A DNA stretch of 64,000 nucleotides from contig OZ029914.1 in the NCBI GenBank assembly GCA_964023275.1, forward strand, positions 47,880,530 to 47,944,529, given 5' to 3'. This document shows positions 33,969-46,215 of the stretch, in pieces; the stretch's first letter is position 1, and the number at the start of each line of letters is the position of its first letter. The position numbers were made by a program, and so were the translations under genes. A model generated the notes under the pieces. That model was not told where the DNA came from and made no database searches. It saw only the letters and a list, made by a program, of their open reading frames with translations. This stretch comes from Norana najaformis. Taxonomy: Eukaryota > Annelida > Clitellata > Crassiclitellata > Hormogastridae.

Positions 33969-34315
33969 ACTGTATTGTATTTGATAACTTATATAGCGCT
34001 TCTTGCAGAACAAACTACTCAGATGCGCTTCCAGCATGAGAACCCTGGGGAAATAAGAACGTCTTTAAACAACGAGCTGACTGAGCTCTATCACAAACAG
34101 TGACCCTTGCACGAAACGATAGCAGAAGTCCATTCCATAGAGATGGGCCATCAACAGCGAAAGCCCTCTGTTGAGCAAGTGAGGACTTAACACGACGAAC
34201 AAATAGATCCAGACGACCTAGAGAACGTAGAGGACGGGATGAGGTACTGGAGTGTGGAGGCCGAATAAGATCACAAAGACATTTTGGAGCCTGGCCGACG
34301 CGAGCTCTAATTACC
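33969..34315 (-). mobile_element. L2/CR1-like LINE, 3' part
   Basis: Minus strand reads RARVGQAPKCLCDLIRPPHS, LRSLGRLDLFVRRVKSSLAQ and RCLKTFLFPQGSHAGSASE with the tail agcgctatataagttatcaaatac at the left edge. The copies at 8535 (minus) and 53685 (plus) belong to the same subfamily. Confidence 0.8.
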
Positions 34316-34680
34316 ATCAGAGTCACATCAGCTTCAGGCGAAGACGAGGCTGTGACAAACACATTTGGACACACACCAGGGGATCGGGGCGAGAGGATAC
34401 GATACCCGCAGAGACAGGAAAGCACCAGACAGACTAAACCTCTGAACCACTTCCGGATTAAACACTAATCGGACGGTTAGAAGTATTAGAGCTCACGCAG
34501 AACTTATACTCTTGTAGGAAGTAGGACGCTAACATGCACACACACACTCACGCTCACGCACTTGTAGAAAGTAAGCACTTAGTACACACACACACACGAA
34601 TGCAAACACATATAATTGCGCTGGTATTGCCAGGGGAACGCCAGATATAGAAGGGAGAAGTTGTAGTGTATACAGGGTCT
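34316..34680. other. Unassigned stretch after nested insertions
   Basis: Low-complexity CA-rich bases at 34535-34605. The part before 34470 may be a further remnant of the gypsy fossil, but no protein motif proves it. No LTR boundary could be fixed. Confidence 0.35.
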
Positions 34681-34704
34681 AGCAGAATGCTTGACATTCA
34701 TTGG

Positions 34705-34920
34705 CCAGCCAGGGTTGGCCCGCCAGCGTTTTTCCTTTTCCCACTCTAGTACGAGGATGTTCAGTATAAGGATGTCAGTGGTTAGGATTAGTCTTAGGGT
34801 TAGGATAGATACAGTAGGAATGGGAAATACACCACTAAACCCTATTCCTAACTCTCACGTTTACCACTGACATCCTCCTAAAAGCGTGGGAAAAGGAAAG
34901 ACGCGGCCCGCTAGAGTGCT
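34705..34920. repeat. Fold-back element with imperfect inverted arms
   Basis: ggcccgcca...ttccttttcccac...ggatgtcagtggt on the left is matched in reverse by accactgacatcc...gtgggaaaaggaaag...cggcccgct on the right. The centre holds gttagg/cctaac pairs. About 215 bp with no coding content; MITE-like. Confidence 0.65.
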
Positions 34921-35044
34921 CAAGTGACAAACATATATGGATAGCCAACGCCGTAGGTCAAGGAGTCAGGAATAAGCTATCGAATGCGTTGTATATGTAC
35001 CGTTGATAAATAAAGGGAAAATACGCAATACTTTTCCTATTATT

Positions 35045-35212
35045 ATTCTGCATTTATTATGCGCAAGGCCAATGACCCTGAATCTGAGGCGCGAAGCAGT
35101 TGTGAGTGAAAGACTTGCTCAAGGTTCCTACACAGTAACCGTCCAAAACCAGGCTCGAACCCGTACAAGCCCAGTGCTCTCCAATCGGCTACTGTCCCCA
35201 ATCATGTGATTT
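35045..35212 (-). repeat. tRNA-derived SINE, family S1
   Basis: In reverse: head ggggacagtagccgattgg, B box GGGTTCGAGCCTG, body aaccttgagcaagtctttc, tail with ataataaatgcag. Confidence 0.75.
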
Positions 35213-35254
35213 TTGACAATAATTCTCCCGCAAACAATGTCCTGCACTTCTAAG

Positions 35255-35590
35255 GTACAAAAAAGGTACATCTCTCGTCACCCCGTGCTCCTCCCTTCAG
35301 CCTAGACGAAGACTGCGTTCATCTACTCCGGCTCTTGCTACCACCCGCTCAACCAGAGAGTTTGGAAACCGTGCATTCGCTCCCGGCGGATCAACAGAAT
35401 GGAATAAGCTACCAATCGCCATCCGAACCTCACCTACGATAACTGCATTCAAAGTTGCGTTTAAAACTCATCTATTTAGACTGTATTATGATTAACTTAT
35501 ATATAGTTCATGTTACGCGCTCTCGTGCAAGACTAGTTTTGTTTAAGCGCGCTATAAATGCTAGCTTACTTACTTACTTACTTACTAAAA
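35255..35590 (+). mobile_element. L2-like LINE 3' end with CTTA tail
   Basis: Plus-strand remnant reads RRRLRSSTPALATTRSTREF, GNRAFAPGGSTEWNKLPIAI and FKVAFKTHLFRLYYD, then aagcgcgctataaatgc and a (CTTA)n tail at 35564-35585. A separate subfamily from the copies at 8535 and 53685. Confidence 0.8.
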
Positions 35591-36304
35591 AAGAAATTCG
35601 GTTGAGATTAAACTGATGCATCTGGAACCGATCGCTTATAAAATTCTGGTTAGGCCTAATATTTATTATTTGTGCATATTTAACACAGCAAAATTCCTTG
35701 ACTGTGATTAAAATTTGATGTAGGCCTATATGTGCTCTCAAAATAAAACCGAATCCCTTTCAATATAACTTTCTCGGATCTTTCCATAATATACATCAAA
35801 TCACTAGCTTAAGTTCCTCGTATTTGCCCTTAAAATATTGGAAAAGAGTCGAAAAACTTAAGGCGCTTCGCGCCTTGTCCCTCATGTCCGTTTCGTATTA
35901 CCTATGTGATTTGAATCTGAAATTTTGACCCTTCGGCTAAATTTCACAAATTTACGCTGCTTGCGTTTTTAATGCACCTAACAGTGAGCATTCCTTCCGA
36001 AAAAGGACAGGGCTGCGAAATCAAGAGGAAACTGTCACTGGCCCTGGAGGATATGAAGTCTTAATTAGTTAGTGGTCGATTGACGTGAATCTTTAACCTA
36101 TCGGAGCTGCCTAAGCCTGTGTAGATGATATTTAGGATATACTTGCAGTGACATCCGGGTGAAAGCTGAATGACTTTGGAACAAGCTATAAGTGGCACGC
36201 TCATGCATTTGCTACACGATGCATGGATATTGATTTTCGATTTGAGTAGGAAAAAGAATGTGTTTTAACAATCTTTTGCCTTACAGCAAATACTCTAGTT
36301 CAAC
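35591..36304. other. Upstream region of gene B
   Basis: No repeat or reading frame stands out. A splice-acceptor-like ttgccttacag ends at 36286, 18 bases before the gene B start codon, so transcription probably begins in an unseen non-coding exon further left. Confidence 0.4.
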
Positions 36305-36350
36305 ATGTCACTCGTTTATGTCTTATGCTTGGCAATCGCTTTTTTCATTG
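36305..36350 (+). CDS. Gene B exon 1: signal peptide
   Basis: ATG at 36305 begins MSLVYVLCLAIAFFI, then a split Val codon with donor G|gtgagt, phase 1. A hydrophobic core without charges is right for a secretion signal. The phase fits the next exon. Confidence 0.8.
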
Positions 36351-37375
36351 GTGAGTCTTTAGTTTTTTATGATTTTAAGTAAGAGAATCATTACGACTCT
36401 CTGTGCATCGCATAAAATTATGTCAGAGGTTCAAAAGGCTGAAATTGGCCTTCGTTGAAGGACGCACACGGGTATAACTGAAACCAGCTACAGGGCTAAG
36501 GGCTACAGCCCCCCCCCCGAAATTTCGTCTTAGCCGCCCAAACGAAGCATCCATTGTGTTAAACTTTTATTGTACACGTGAATGAATCTTGCAAAATGAA
36601 TATTAGAAGTTGTGTTTTCTTTGCTCTAAATCGCTTTAATTTGCGTCTAAAATACCTCAGCTCGTTGACCACCGGATACTCCCTCTTAACTAAGCTTCTC
36701 TAAATTATGTATGAATCGCTACTGCATTGTTGGCATAGTGTATAACTTGAAAAGGTGAAGATTAGACCTACATATGTGTTTACTTTAGTCTATAGAACCT
36801 CCTCAGAGCTTGGTTCCAAGGTCGAAGGAACTTACACCTCTGGCTGAAATGCGACCACAATAATCCAAGGACAGGATGCGTTTTTAACCTCCAAAACTGC
36901 GTCGTTACTGATCAGGAAAAGATGGAAGGATGAATGCATGGGCGCCGGTTGATGTGATATTCCTTGGACGGTCACCCATTGATGCACATCACTACGTTGC
37001 TTAATTTTTCTGCATCTACCAATGACGTAACCACAGCACAGACTTGCCAAACTTTTTATCCTGCAGTACCTCTATAGTACTTATAAAAGAGGCGGTCTAT
37101 GGACAAGGGTTTTATCCCTGACGAAACCTTTTGGGATAGTTCAGTCCCATAAGTTTTCCCCATGTCCACAATCTAGAGTGAATAATGCACAGCTATTAAG
37201 CCAAGTCGCAAGCGTCTGATGGGGGACTATCATAGAAGTTAGTAAGATTTGTGATTCATTTAATCGAGTTGATTTTACCCCACACCAATTGTTGTAATCA
37301 ATGTCCAGTTATGTCTGAAAACTCCACGTTTCGTTGTCTATAGACAATAGTTGGCTGCATAGTTTCGTGTTTCAG

Positions 37376-37693
37376 TTGTCTCATCAAGCATTTCGTCTGT
37401 CGTATCATTGTTGACTGTTCCGGAAAGTTCAGTCATAGTTATCGAAAAAGGAGTAGAATTGAAATGCAGTGCATCTGAAAACGAGTCGGTGATATGGTCG
37501 TTTACTTCATGGAATTCGTCATTAGAAACAAACATTTATTGGGATAGGAACATAACTACGTCGATGAGAACAAGGTACAAGATTGGCCAGCATAATCTCA
37601 TCATCGATTCCGTTGATATGGCTCACGCCGGAAGATACCAATGTATTACAGTTATCCCTTCAGTAAAAGCTACAGCTCAATTAACAGTTTTAG
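37376..37693 (+). CDS. Gene B exon: Ig domain 1 (V-like)
   Basis: Acceptor gtgtttcag, donor G|gtaaat, phase 1-1. Landmarks VELKCSAS, VIWSFTSWN, SVDMAHAGRYQC and TAQLTVLG. Four residues shorter than gene A around the E-F turn. Confidence 0.9.
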
Positions 37694-37906
37694 GTAAATA
37701 TAAATCATTTGTAATAAGTATTATGTTGCACTGTTGATGATAGATGATATATGCATTATTTCCCTAAAATTGAAGATTGCTTTTCGCCGCCTAGCTGGGT
37801 TTGATCTGGGAGCACTTCTGAGTAGCCTAGACTCTTTGAAAAAGTGCTTATTCAGTTAAATATTATTTCACAATACACTATATTGACATGAACGCCTGAC
37901 GCAAAG

Positions 37907-37992
37907 TATATGACTGGACAACTTCAATTACAATTTAATGGTCTACGTATATGACTGGACAATTACTAATGGTCGACGTATATGACTGGAAG
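37907..37992. repeat. Three spaced copies of TATATGACTGGA
   Basis: gtatatgactgga occurs three times at about 30-40 bp spacing in the intron after Ig1 of gene B. Confidence 0.75.
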
Positions 37993-38569
37993 TGTTTCAA
38001 GAACTCAACAGACCAGCTGAATGTGACCAGAAAGTCTTCCTTAGCCTACTTTTGTACTTTGTCAGTAACATACTATGCAGGAAAAGCAGGAAATACAGGC
38101 AACAGTAAACTGAGTAATGTATATATACATATAAATTTTATACAATGAATTGAAGAGATGGCAAACGGGGTATATTTTAACTAGATAACGAACAACTGTC
38201 TCTAACACCTCTCAGTCTAGACCACTTATTGGAACTAACCTATATTTGTTGTCATGCTATAGTAATGTAATGTAATGTCATGTTGTACTATGTTAAATTG
38301 TTATGCTTCTCACTGTATTGTTTCATCTTGAAATGGAAATTGAGAAAAATAAATAGAACAGACATTTATCAACTATTAAGCTATTTTATTTTTGAAAGGA
38401 CACGTTTTATTGATAAAATACCACATCTCAATATTGCTTGCTGGACTTGCTTTTAAACTTATTTTCGGGGATTTTTCTCAAAGTACTTAAAGATGACCTC
38501 GGCCTAGATAAGCATACATTTCTCTAATTTAACTTAAATTACATCCCTGTCCTAAACTAAAACTTTTAG

Positions 38570-38908
38570 CTTCTGATCCGGTTTGCGACGCCAATGCCAG
38601 CAAAGAACATAACGACAAAATGGAGCTACTTTGGATTTGGTGTCGCATCAGCTATACGGGATACATGAATCCCATCTTTAATTGGACCAAAAGCAATTCC
38701 TCGAAAAGCTATACACAGTACGACATCGCTGCAAACGTAACCACTTCTGGCAACCGTGCAGTACCGTTGACTACAACTTCCTCATTCATCACGCAACTGC
38801 ACTCTGATGACAAAGGAGTTATGTTCAAATGCAAGATTACATTTCAGTTGCCAAACAACACTGTAGGAAATGTTCCCGATTACGAGTACACGTGGAATTA
38901 TACTCTGT
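38570..38908 (+). CDS. Gene B exon: Ig domain 2 (CD80-like C2 type)
   Basis: Acceptor aacttttag, donor T|gtaagc, phase 1-1. Landmarks WIWCRISYTGYMNPIFNWTK, DDKGVMFKCKI and VPDYEYTWNYTL. Twelve codons longer than in gene A, mostly between the C and E strands. Several N-glycosylation sequons. Confidence 0.88.
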
Positions 38909-39652
38909 GTAAGCATGCCTTTTAATTATGTCAAAAAGTTGCTTTGGTACATAAGCCTATACTTGAACAGGTAAGCGTAAGGGCGCCTCTGCAGACGCTC
39001 TCTGAAAGACTAGTCTCGGGGTTGAAATATCTTTGGGCTGAATCGCAAAAACAAATAAGAAATATAAAATCAAGAGACCATTTAACTTCCAGATTAATAT
39101 CACTACACCGTTTACCATCTTCCAAAGGATGTATACGGGCTGACTTATCCAATATAATCTGATGCAGTGCAACAAAATATTCATATAGCGTCTTTAAAGC
39201 GTCTCAAAATCGCTGCTTTCTAACTGTTCTAAACAGGTACGACGTATGAAAAATGGGGAGTGTATGTTGAGCTGTATCACTTGCAACACTACGTGTTATA
39301 TTTAATGGAAGATAGTTCTAATAGGAAAGTCCAATGCATGAGAAAGCCCGATGAGCTCATTATGAAGTGCGGAAGCGAGGAATACAAGTGATACTGCGCT
39401 TTAAATATTAAGTTCTGCACACCTGGCGATTCATTATTTCTTCACTGAAATTCCTTTAAAGTATTGTTTTCCATGTTGTTAAAACCCATTAGCCTAGTTT
39501 TGATATGTTATGCTTAATTATCGAAACGATTGCCATTACTTCATTCAGTTTCTGATGCACACTACTGTATGTTATTGTACCATGCAGAAATGATTGCATC
39601 AACTGCGTGCACATTTATGGAACATTGAACTGTAGATATGAGTTCATTTCAG

Positions 39653-39877
39653 ATGGTACGAGAAATTTAACCATCGTTAGGTATGAAGATCGTCTTGAAT
39701 GTTTGGCGGATGGCAATCCAACTCCAACCTACAGGTGGACACATGTTGAGACAAACACATCCATAGTGGGACCTGTTTTTATGCTGAATGCTACAGTTAC
39801 ATACGACAGAGAACACATTTTTCAGTGCACAGCTACTAATATATTTGCCGATGAGAATAAAAATACCACAGTCCAAG
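39653..39877 (+). CDS. Gene B exon: Ig domain 3 (I type)
   Basis: Acceptor tttcag, donor G|gttggc, phase 1-1. Contains RLECLADGNPTPTYRWTHVE and IFQCTATNIFA. THVETNTS and VGPVF are invariant relative to gene A. Confidence 0.88.
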
Positions 39878-40059
39878 GTTGGCACATTTTAATAAAGGCT
39901 TTAATATTGTATTACTTAGTTTCACAAAGGTACATGCTTAACTATTGTCTGTAAAATAGACAGACAGACATACTGACACACAAACTGTGACAAACAGACC
40001 GACAGCAAGATGAACTTAGACGTGTGGGCAAATAGAAGACCTTACTTACAAAGATACAT

Positions 40060-40290
40060 GGAGCATAGCGTGGACCTAAATTTTAGAATTCCCTTCCTGT
40101 GTCTGTTCATTCTGCTTGGTCGCTTGTGTCATTTCGTTCTCAGCTTAAGACTTACCTTTTTCAAATTGCTTATCGACCATAGGTTGTCTCTCTTATGGAT
40201 GTTGACCTGATTGCGGGTTGGTTTTGTTGCGCCATCGGTTGATGCCTTGTGCATTAGACATCGGCACATTAGACGTTACTAATTACAAAA
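40060..40290 (+). mobile_element. L2-like LINE 3' end
   Basis: Remnant of LKTYLFQIAY (cttaagacttacctttttc), then gttgacctgattgcgggttgg and the tail gcgccatcggttgatgcc...cattagac. Same subfamily as 55080-55320. Confidence 0.65.
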
Positions 40291-40453
40291 TAGTGGCTAA
40301 AGAAAAATTGCTTGTGCTAAAGACTGACATATGTCTGAAATATAGTCGGGTAGCCTTTACCCTAAATTTTACTAGATGGCTGTTTTCCAGTTTTGAACTT
40401 CCATAATGCTGCATGCGAACCTTGCTCTGGTTAGCCCGCCATTTGGGATGAAT

Positions 40454-41909
40454 CATCATCATCATCATGCACCGTGGGCTCAGCGCCCGTAGGTGTCCGA
40501 TGCCATTTTCACCATGTTCTTCCACTGTTGTCTGTTCAGTGCGGCGTGACTCAGCTCTTGGAGCGTTGTTCCACACCATTCAGTTATGTCGTCCGCCCAT
40601 TCCCTGTGCGGTCGTCCTCTTATGTTACTCCCATCCATCATTCCAAACAATAGTGTTTTGATTTTCCTATCATTGTTCGTTCTGCATATATGGCCAAATA
40701 GTCCTAATTTCCTTCGAATTAGTTTTTGCATTAAGTTTTCTTTATGATGTATCCGTCTGTACAGTTCTTCAGGCCAATATTCTTCTTTCAACATCTTTAG
40801 TGATCACCCAAGCTTTGCACCCGTATAACATGCTGCTAAAGATACATGTGCCCAGGACGCTCAGTTTTGTTTCCAGCTTTATGGCTTTGCTTTTCCATAA
40901 CTTATCCATGGCTTTTAATGATGCTGCTGCTTTTGCAATTCTAATGACGACCTCCTTCCTGTTGTCTAGGTCGTATGTCGTATTGCATCCAAGGTATGTA
41001 AACTTCTCAACATTTTCCAGCTGGAATCCATCTAGAGTTATTTTTCTTATTAGGTTCTTTTTGCCAAATACCATTGTCTTTGTTTTGTCCAGGTTCATGG
41101 TAAGGCCGTATCTTCTTCCTTCATCGCTCAACATTTGCAGTATGTACTCCAATCGCTGTTTGTCTTCATCAATCATATCAATGTCATCAGCAAAGCAGAG
41201 GTCCATGATTCTCATTCCACTGACCAGTACTCCAGCATCAGTTTCTTTTATCTTGTCCAGTATTCTTTCGAGGTGTGTGATGAAGACATTTGGTGAGACT
41301 GGGTCACCTTGTCTTGTGCCTCTTGGCAAACCAGTTTCCAGTAACAACGCACACCCGGACCGCGGCTTTAGCATTGCTGTTAATTTCCTTCAGTAAGCAT
41401 GTTAATTTGTTGTCTACACCATATGAGTCCAGGACCGCCCACGTGATACTCTGATCAATGCTATCAAAAGCCTTTTTAAAGTCTACGAAGCAGTTGTATA
41501 TTGTCTTGTTTTTCCTGCGAGCTTTTTCTCCTATCAGTCTCAGTGCTAGTATCTGTTGCACCGTGCTTCTGTCTTTTCTAAACCCGGCTTGCTCATCTCC
41601 AAGTTGTTCTTCCATCTGGCTTCTGAGTCTATCTGCGAGTATCATCATCAATATCTTACTAAAATGACTGATCAGTGCGATGGTGCTGTAGTTACTGCAC
41701 TCCAGGGCATTCCCTTTCTTGTGTAAAACGACCAGAATTGATTTCTTCCATTCTTCCGGTGTATGTCCTTCTTTCCATATTGCGTTGCAGAGTTTGTGAA
41801 TCTCCTGTATCAAGATGTCACCTCCATGTTTTATCATCTCGCCTGTTATACCATCATTGCCTGGACTTTTGTTATTTTTTAATCATTGTACCGCTCTTAT
41901 TACCTCGCT
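40454..41909 (-). mobile_element. RTE-type LINE, 5'-truncated
   Basis: Inserted in the Ig3-to-membrane intron of gene B between direct repeats GGGATGAAT (40445-40453 and 41910-41918). The minus strand encodes NKSPGNDGITGEMIKHGG, DEQAGFRKDRSTVQQILALR, FVDFKKAFDSIDQS, TRQGDPVSPN, DLCFADDIDMI, EKFTYLGCNTTYDLD, LYGCKAW and RGRPHREWADDI. Three successive open segments (41837-41304, 41374-40769, 40794-40480) in different frames show at least two frameshifts, near 41340 and 40790. GAT-repeat tail. The intron of gene A lacks it. Confidence 0.9.
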
Positions 41910-42162
41910 GGGATGAATGAACTGTTGTAACTGAATATAGAAGCTATGCCTTTAAAGGCAAAAACTGTTATGTTTGATGACTATTGTTAGTGTTGGTGCT
42001 ACTTGTATTAATAAAGTTCCCATCCCCCATGAGGTACTATATGAATGTCGTTTCCATTACATTACATTTGGAAGTATCACAAAGCAAAACGATGAAAGCG
42101 CTTGTTTTCTGTGTTTCTTCTTTGCGTTTCATAGTTAACTTGATTTGTTGGTTTTGTTGCAG

Positions 42163-42279
42163 ATTCTGGTAGAATCTTAGATCACTTCCATATTCCAGCT
42201 TCTGTGATTGGAGGATCTCTTCTCTTGCTTTTGATAATAATTATTGTTTCATGTGTTGTTCACAGGAAGAGGCGGAAAG
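42163..42279 (+). CDS. Gene B exon: transmembrane segment
   Basis: Acceptor ttgttgcag, donor G|gtttct, phase 1-1. Helix IPASVIGGSLLLLLIIIIVS followed by CVVHRKRRK. The stalk differs from gene A but the inner end is nearly identical. Confidence 0.88.
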
Positions 42280-42790
42280 GTTTCTCTTTAATATTTTGTT
42301 GATAGCTCTAGACATATAATGTTCTGTTCATACTGAACTAACGCTGCTCTGCAGTGTCGAAGTTGGCATGTTCAGGATTTCCGACTCAAATTCTAAATGC
42401 TCCTATTTATTTTGTGAATTCCAATTGGAAAGGGTTTCTTACCGTTATAATTTTCACTGGCATTAAAACAATAATGTTTCAAAATGTTAACAATCTCTTG
42501 AACTCTATTTCGGTGTAAAATCTGTAATACATCTAACTTTTATTTGTCTGAATTCAGTTTTGGAATGATGAATTTAGTAAATGGAATCTGTGACATTTGT
42601 AATCGAATTAAACCTGCAAGCACTCCATTGTTGATAAGAAACCAACCATGTAACTCATTTCAGCTTAAATTTTTAACCATCAGCGGTGACATGTAATGTA
42701 GGTTATATATATCAAAGCATTTATATAGCGCCTTTTAGGGACATCTCAGATGTGCTGTCAAAGTGATTGAATAAGTGTGTCTATTTTCAG

Positions 42791-42844
42791 ATGGTACAAG
42801 CGATCGACCTGATGTTGCTTTAGATACGGATCTTAATACATACG
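42791..42844 (+). CDS. Gene B exon: 54-nt cytoplasmic exon
   Basis: Acceptor ctattttcag, donor G|gttgga, symmetric phase 1-1. Encodes GTSDRPDVALDTDLNTY. Same length and core as in gene A, which supports it as a real exon despite the weak donor. Confidence 0.78.
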
Positions 42845-44282
42845 GTTGGAGTCAATTTCCTATCTATTTCAAACACTTGTATTCATTGAAATAATTGTTA
42901 ATGCCTGGGTGTGTATGTTAGGTTCACTTTCACCCGTGTCGAATAGTAGCCTTTTGATCATTTATTAGTTTATCTTTATTTGGCTTTATTTCTATCTAAC
43001 AGCTAATTAGGCAAATCTACTTTTTATTTCCATAATTGCAAAAGGACACCAGAAACGATCTTGCTATAGACTACAACACTTTGTTTAACACTGCAGCATT
43101 TCTGTGGCGGCACAAGTTTCAACTACCAACACATGGGCTCCGATTGTGTGTGTAAGCCTAATCGTTCATTCCCAACATAATTGCTTTCTCTGAATTTCTC
43201 GTGGGTAAAATATTACGTGGCAATGTAACTCCTGTAGCATAAGTTTAATTTCTGGTAATGAAACTTTAAGTACTTCCTGAGAACAGGGTCCGAATTTGGA
43301 AAGGAAGGACTTCGTCAGAACTTGAAGAAGTGCGGAAAACCCATTTAAGTAGTCTACTCATGATAGGTCAGGTTACAACACATTATGGCTAGTGAAGCTG
43401 GGTTGACCTAGTGATTTAATTACTAATCTGTTTTATTACAATACTGTATACAATCCTACGCTTCAGATTACCAAAATCATAGCAATATGGAAATGTCACT
43501 ATAGAAAGAGCCAGTTTAAAGACAGCCTAAGCGTTAAACATTTAAACGTAGTCACGAATAGACGATTATTTTACAGATGACATTGATTTAAGCTCTGGAG
43601 GGTCGCCGAATTACATCCTGGATGGAAACAGCGCAAGTAGAAGTAAGATGAGCGAACAATCCTAGCTGTTATTTAATTATAACTGTTATGATTTTGATTT
43701 AGTGGAACCACCATAATTTAGACTTCGTGATGCGTGGTCATCTCTGTCATTCTCTTCCTATATCTCATCATCATCATCATCGTCATTAGCAGCAGCAGCA
43801 GCTAGAGTACTTGTTTGTCTAATCAACAGCCTCCCTTGTAGGTTAGCGTTGGCACTTTTTTGTAAGGTTGCGCTACATTAAGTATCTAGAGCCTTTATTG
43901 AACACCAAATAGCAGTATTTGATGTTCAATAGAAGTACTTGGTGTTCAGCTTGGTATTTGGACACTAAAATCAATATTAAGCTTACAGTTCATTCATATA
44001 AAATACCACGTAGGCATTCTAAAGTGAGGTCAAAAGGAAAACAAGGCCCGGCCACAGAGCCAATTAATTTCTTATAATAGATTTCAAACGGAATTTTAAC
44101 AAATACATATTAGGCCCACATCAGTTTTCGTTAGCTGAGCAAATGCATTGTTATATGAAATATTCCACTTCGCCCAAAACATGTGGCCATCAAATAACAT
44201 TTTGCATGAGTCTTAAACAGGTAAGTTATTTAGCTCTAGGTAACTAACTACGATAAATCTGTTCAATTTTTAACTTTAACAG

Positions 44283-44342
44283 GATCCGACGACTGTATGA
44301 TTGCGGAGAATCTGGTTTATGCCGAAGTTAAGAAGCCAAAGG
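44283..44342 (+). CDS. Gene B exon: ITIM-bearing 60-nt cytoplasmic exon
   Basis: Acceptor ctttaacag, donor G|gttcgt, symmetric phase 1-1. Encodes SDDCMIAENLVYAEVKKPK. LVYAEV fits the ITIM consensus. Same length as in gene A. Read-through would add GSYATGNASIC and stop. Confidence 0.87.
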
Positions 44343-44929
44343 GTTCGTATGCTACAGGAAATGCATCGATATGTTGAAGTAGTTCATACAGCATCGAAGG
44401 GTGCTTTACGATGTCAGCTGTCAATCTAATACAGGAATATTAATGAAGGGGAAAGTTAAGTTAGAAAGACTTAAGTAGCTGAAGTGCTATGATCTGATGT
44501 GGTCCAATGCAACCTATAATGTAACAAACGTATGTCTAATGCAATTGGATATCATGATTAAAATGAGCGATTGCCCTCTTCACAGTAACCACATTACCGT
44601 GAGTTATTGCTATAGCTAATGACGTGTCATGACTGTTTAGTCTGTAAATGGAAGTGAGCGTATGCTATAATTGCGTTATCGTTTGCCTGGGTGATTGTGT
44701 TGACGGTAGTAACGTTGTTGTGAGAATTGGTTAAAATTAGTCTCCGTAATGATGCCATTTAACTGATCCCGGTTAGAGCCGAGAGCTCTGACCTTTAAAC
44801 ACGGGAACTATTCACATGATTAGGCCCTACGCATGCAGTAAATTTTGTCTCTCGCAAACGGGGGTTCGTTTGTCTTTGTCTCTGAGGGGAGTTTCCTTCC
44901 AGTGCAAACTAACATGCGAGGATGTTTTC

Positions 44930-45145
44930 TTCCTCTTCCCCTTATCTCTCTTCTCGCTTCCATTTCAAACATCATCCACCGTAGCCGTCCGACTGTCTGA
45001 CTGCCTGACTCCTGGATCTTGACCTGGAACCGAACCCTTTTGCCTATCGATTTTGTTTTGACTGAGCGCCTGTGAATAGGCTGGTTCCCGCGACTTAGCT
45101 TTCGTTGGGCGCTGTAGAAATCTCGAGATTACGATTACGATTCGT
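44930..45145 (+). mobile_element. L2-like LINE 3' end, tail family R2 (B-specific)
   Basis: ccgactgtctgactgcctg, cttgacctggaaccgaaccc, tgactgagcgcctgtgaat and the tail ggcgctgtagaaatctcg...attacgattacgatt. Gene A runs straight from ggatgt to cggttcgtatac at the matching point (about 11315-11335), so this is an insertion specific to gene B. Confidence 0.8.
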
Positions 45146-45167
45146 ATACTGATAGGGGTTTATATAA

Positions 45168-45350
45168 GAGAGTTAAATCTTGGGCTAGCACTGTCGGTAC
45201 TCGGGGACTTAAATGACGTGGAGCCAATAAATCAGGTAGCGGCGGTGAAGGATCTCACTCGTTCAATTCATTGCAACATGAGCAGGGTCGAGGCCATACG
45301 GTCGCTATAGAAAATCGCGTACATTTGCATTTACATTTACCATCGTTCAA
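45168..45350 (+). repeat. SINE-like repeat R1 (pre-duplication copy)
   Basis: Counterpart of 11352-11530 in the same intron and orientation, ending gccatacggtcgctatagaaaa...acatttgcatttacattt. Confidence 0.7.
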
Positions 45351-45764
45351 CTTTGGACAAATACGAGCAGTGTTATTTACTAGAATGCTATTTTTATGTA
45401 GTTTCTATAGTAAAGTATTACTTATGTTTTAAAAGAGCACCATATAAATGTCGCTATTCTAATATAGATACAAGGGCTACATACACAAATATTTTCATAG
45501 TAGCAGACACACATGCATCCGTTGTACGCTAGACGAAGTTAATGCACGCGCCTTACATACATGAGCCAATGCAGCCATGTGTTTTGAGATGTGCTTATCA
45601 GATGCTTTGGGGTCGCTCATTAATTCAGGTCTAACTCTAAGGGTTCTGCCCTACATCTACACAAGTCCGGTTTCGAATCCCTACTCGACTGTAACTATAA
45701 TTCGCTGCTGGTAAAACAAACATCTGCTTCGGCCAGTGTTCTAGTAGTGTTTGCCTTTCTACAG

Positions 45765-45845
45765 GAACAAGAGAAGGAAAGAGAGCCATAAATGACGAAC
45801 CAACTGCAATTTATTCTGATGTCAAGAAGAAAGTGAACGTCAATG
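45765..45845 (+). CDS. Gene B exon: YSDV cytoplasmic exon
   Basis: Acceptor tttctacag, donor G|gtaatc, symmetric phase 1-1, 81 nt. Encodes TREGKRAINDEPTAIYSDVK then KKVNVN. One codon longer than in gene A. Confidence 0.86.
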
Positions 45846-46044
45846 GTAATCATCCCACTTAGTCAATTACTCAAAATTACGTTAAATTGTAATTTATTGT
45901 CATGCATAATACGTCGCAACAGTATTTGACTGTCAGTTATAAGTAAACATAGCTGTTATCCGTAAAGATAGTACGAAGGACAGACAGAGCAAAACGCAAG
46001 CACAATACATAACCTACACAAAGACATTCGGAGAACGGACAGTG

Positions 46045-46215
46045 ATGAATGTAAATGTACACGTTCTCATTAGCCAATGTGTGACCTCGACCGATGCTCA
46101 TTTTTCAATAAATTTATCAGATAAGGTCCCTCAGCACCGCTGTCTGTTTGAATGGGAACCACGCCAATTAAGGCCCCCGTGTACGGACCGAGTCATGGCA
46201 AGCAAGTACTAAGGG
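46045..46215 (-). repeat. SINE-like repeat R1 (pre-duplication copy)
   Basis: Counterpart of 12205-12385 in gene A, same intron and orientation: gaatgtaaatgtacacg at the left, cccgtgtacggaccgag at the right. Confidence 0.65.

Noticed and set aside
34640-34990. Possible LTR of the gypsy fossil
   Set aside because: No second copy is present for comparison, and much of the segment is explained by the fold-back element.
38944-39162. 72-codon frame in the intron after Ig2 of gene B
   Set aside because: Not conserved in gene A and not flanked by splice sites in a fitting phase.
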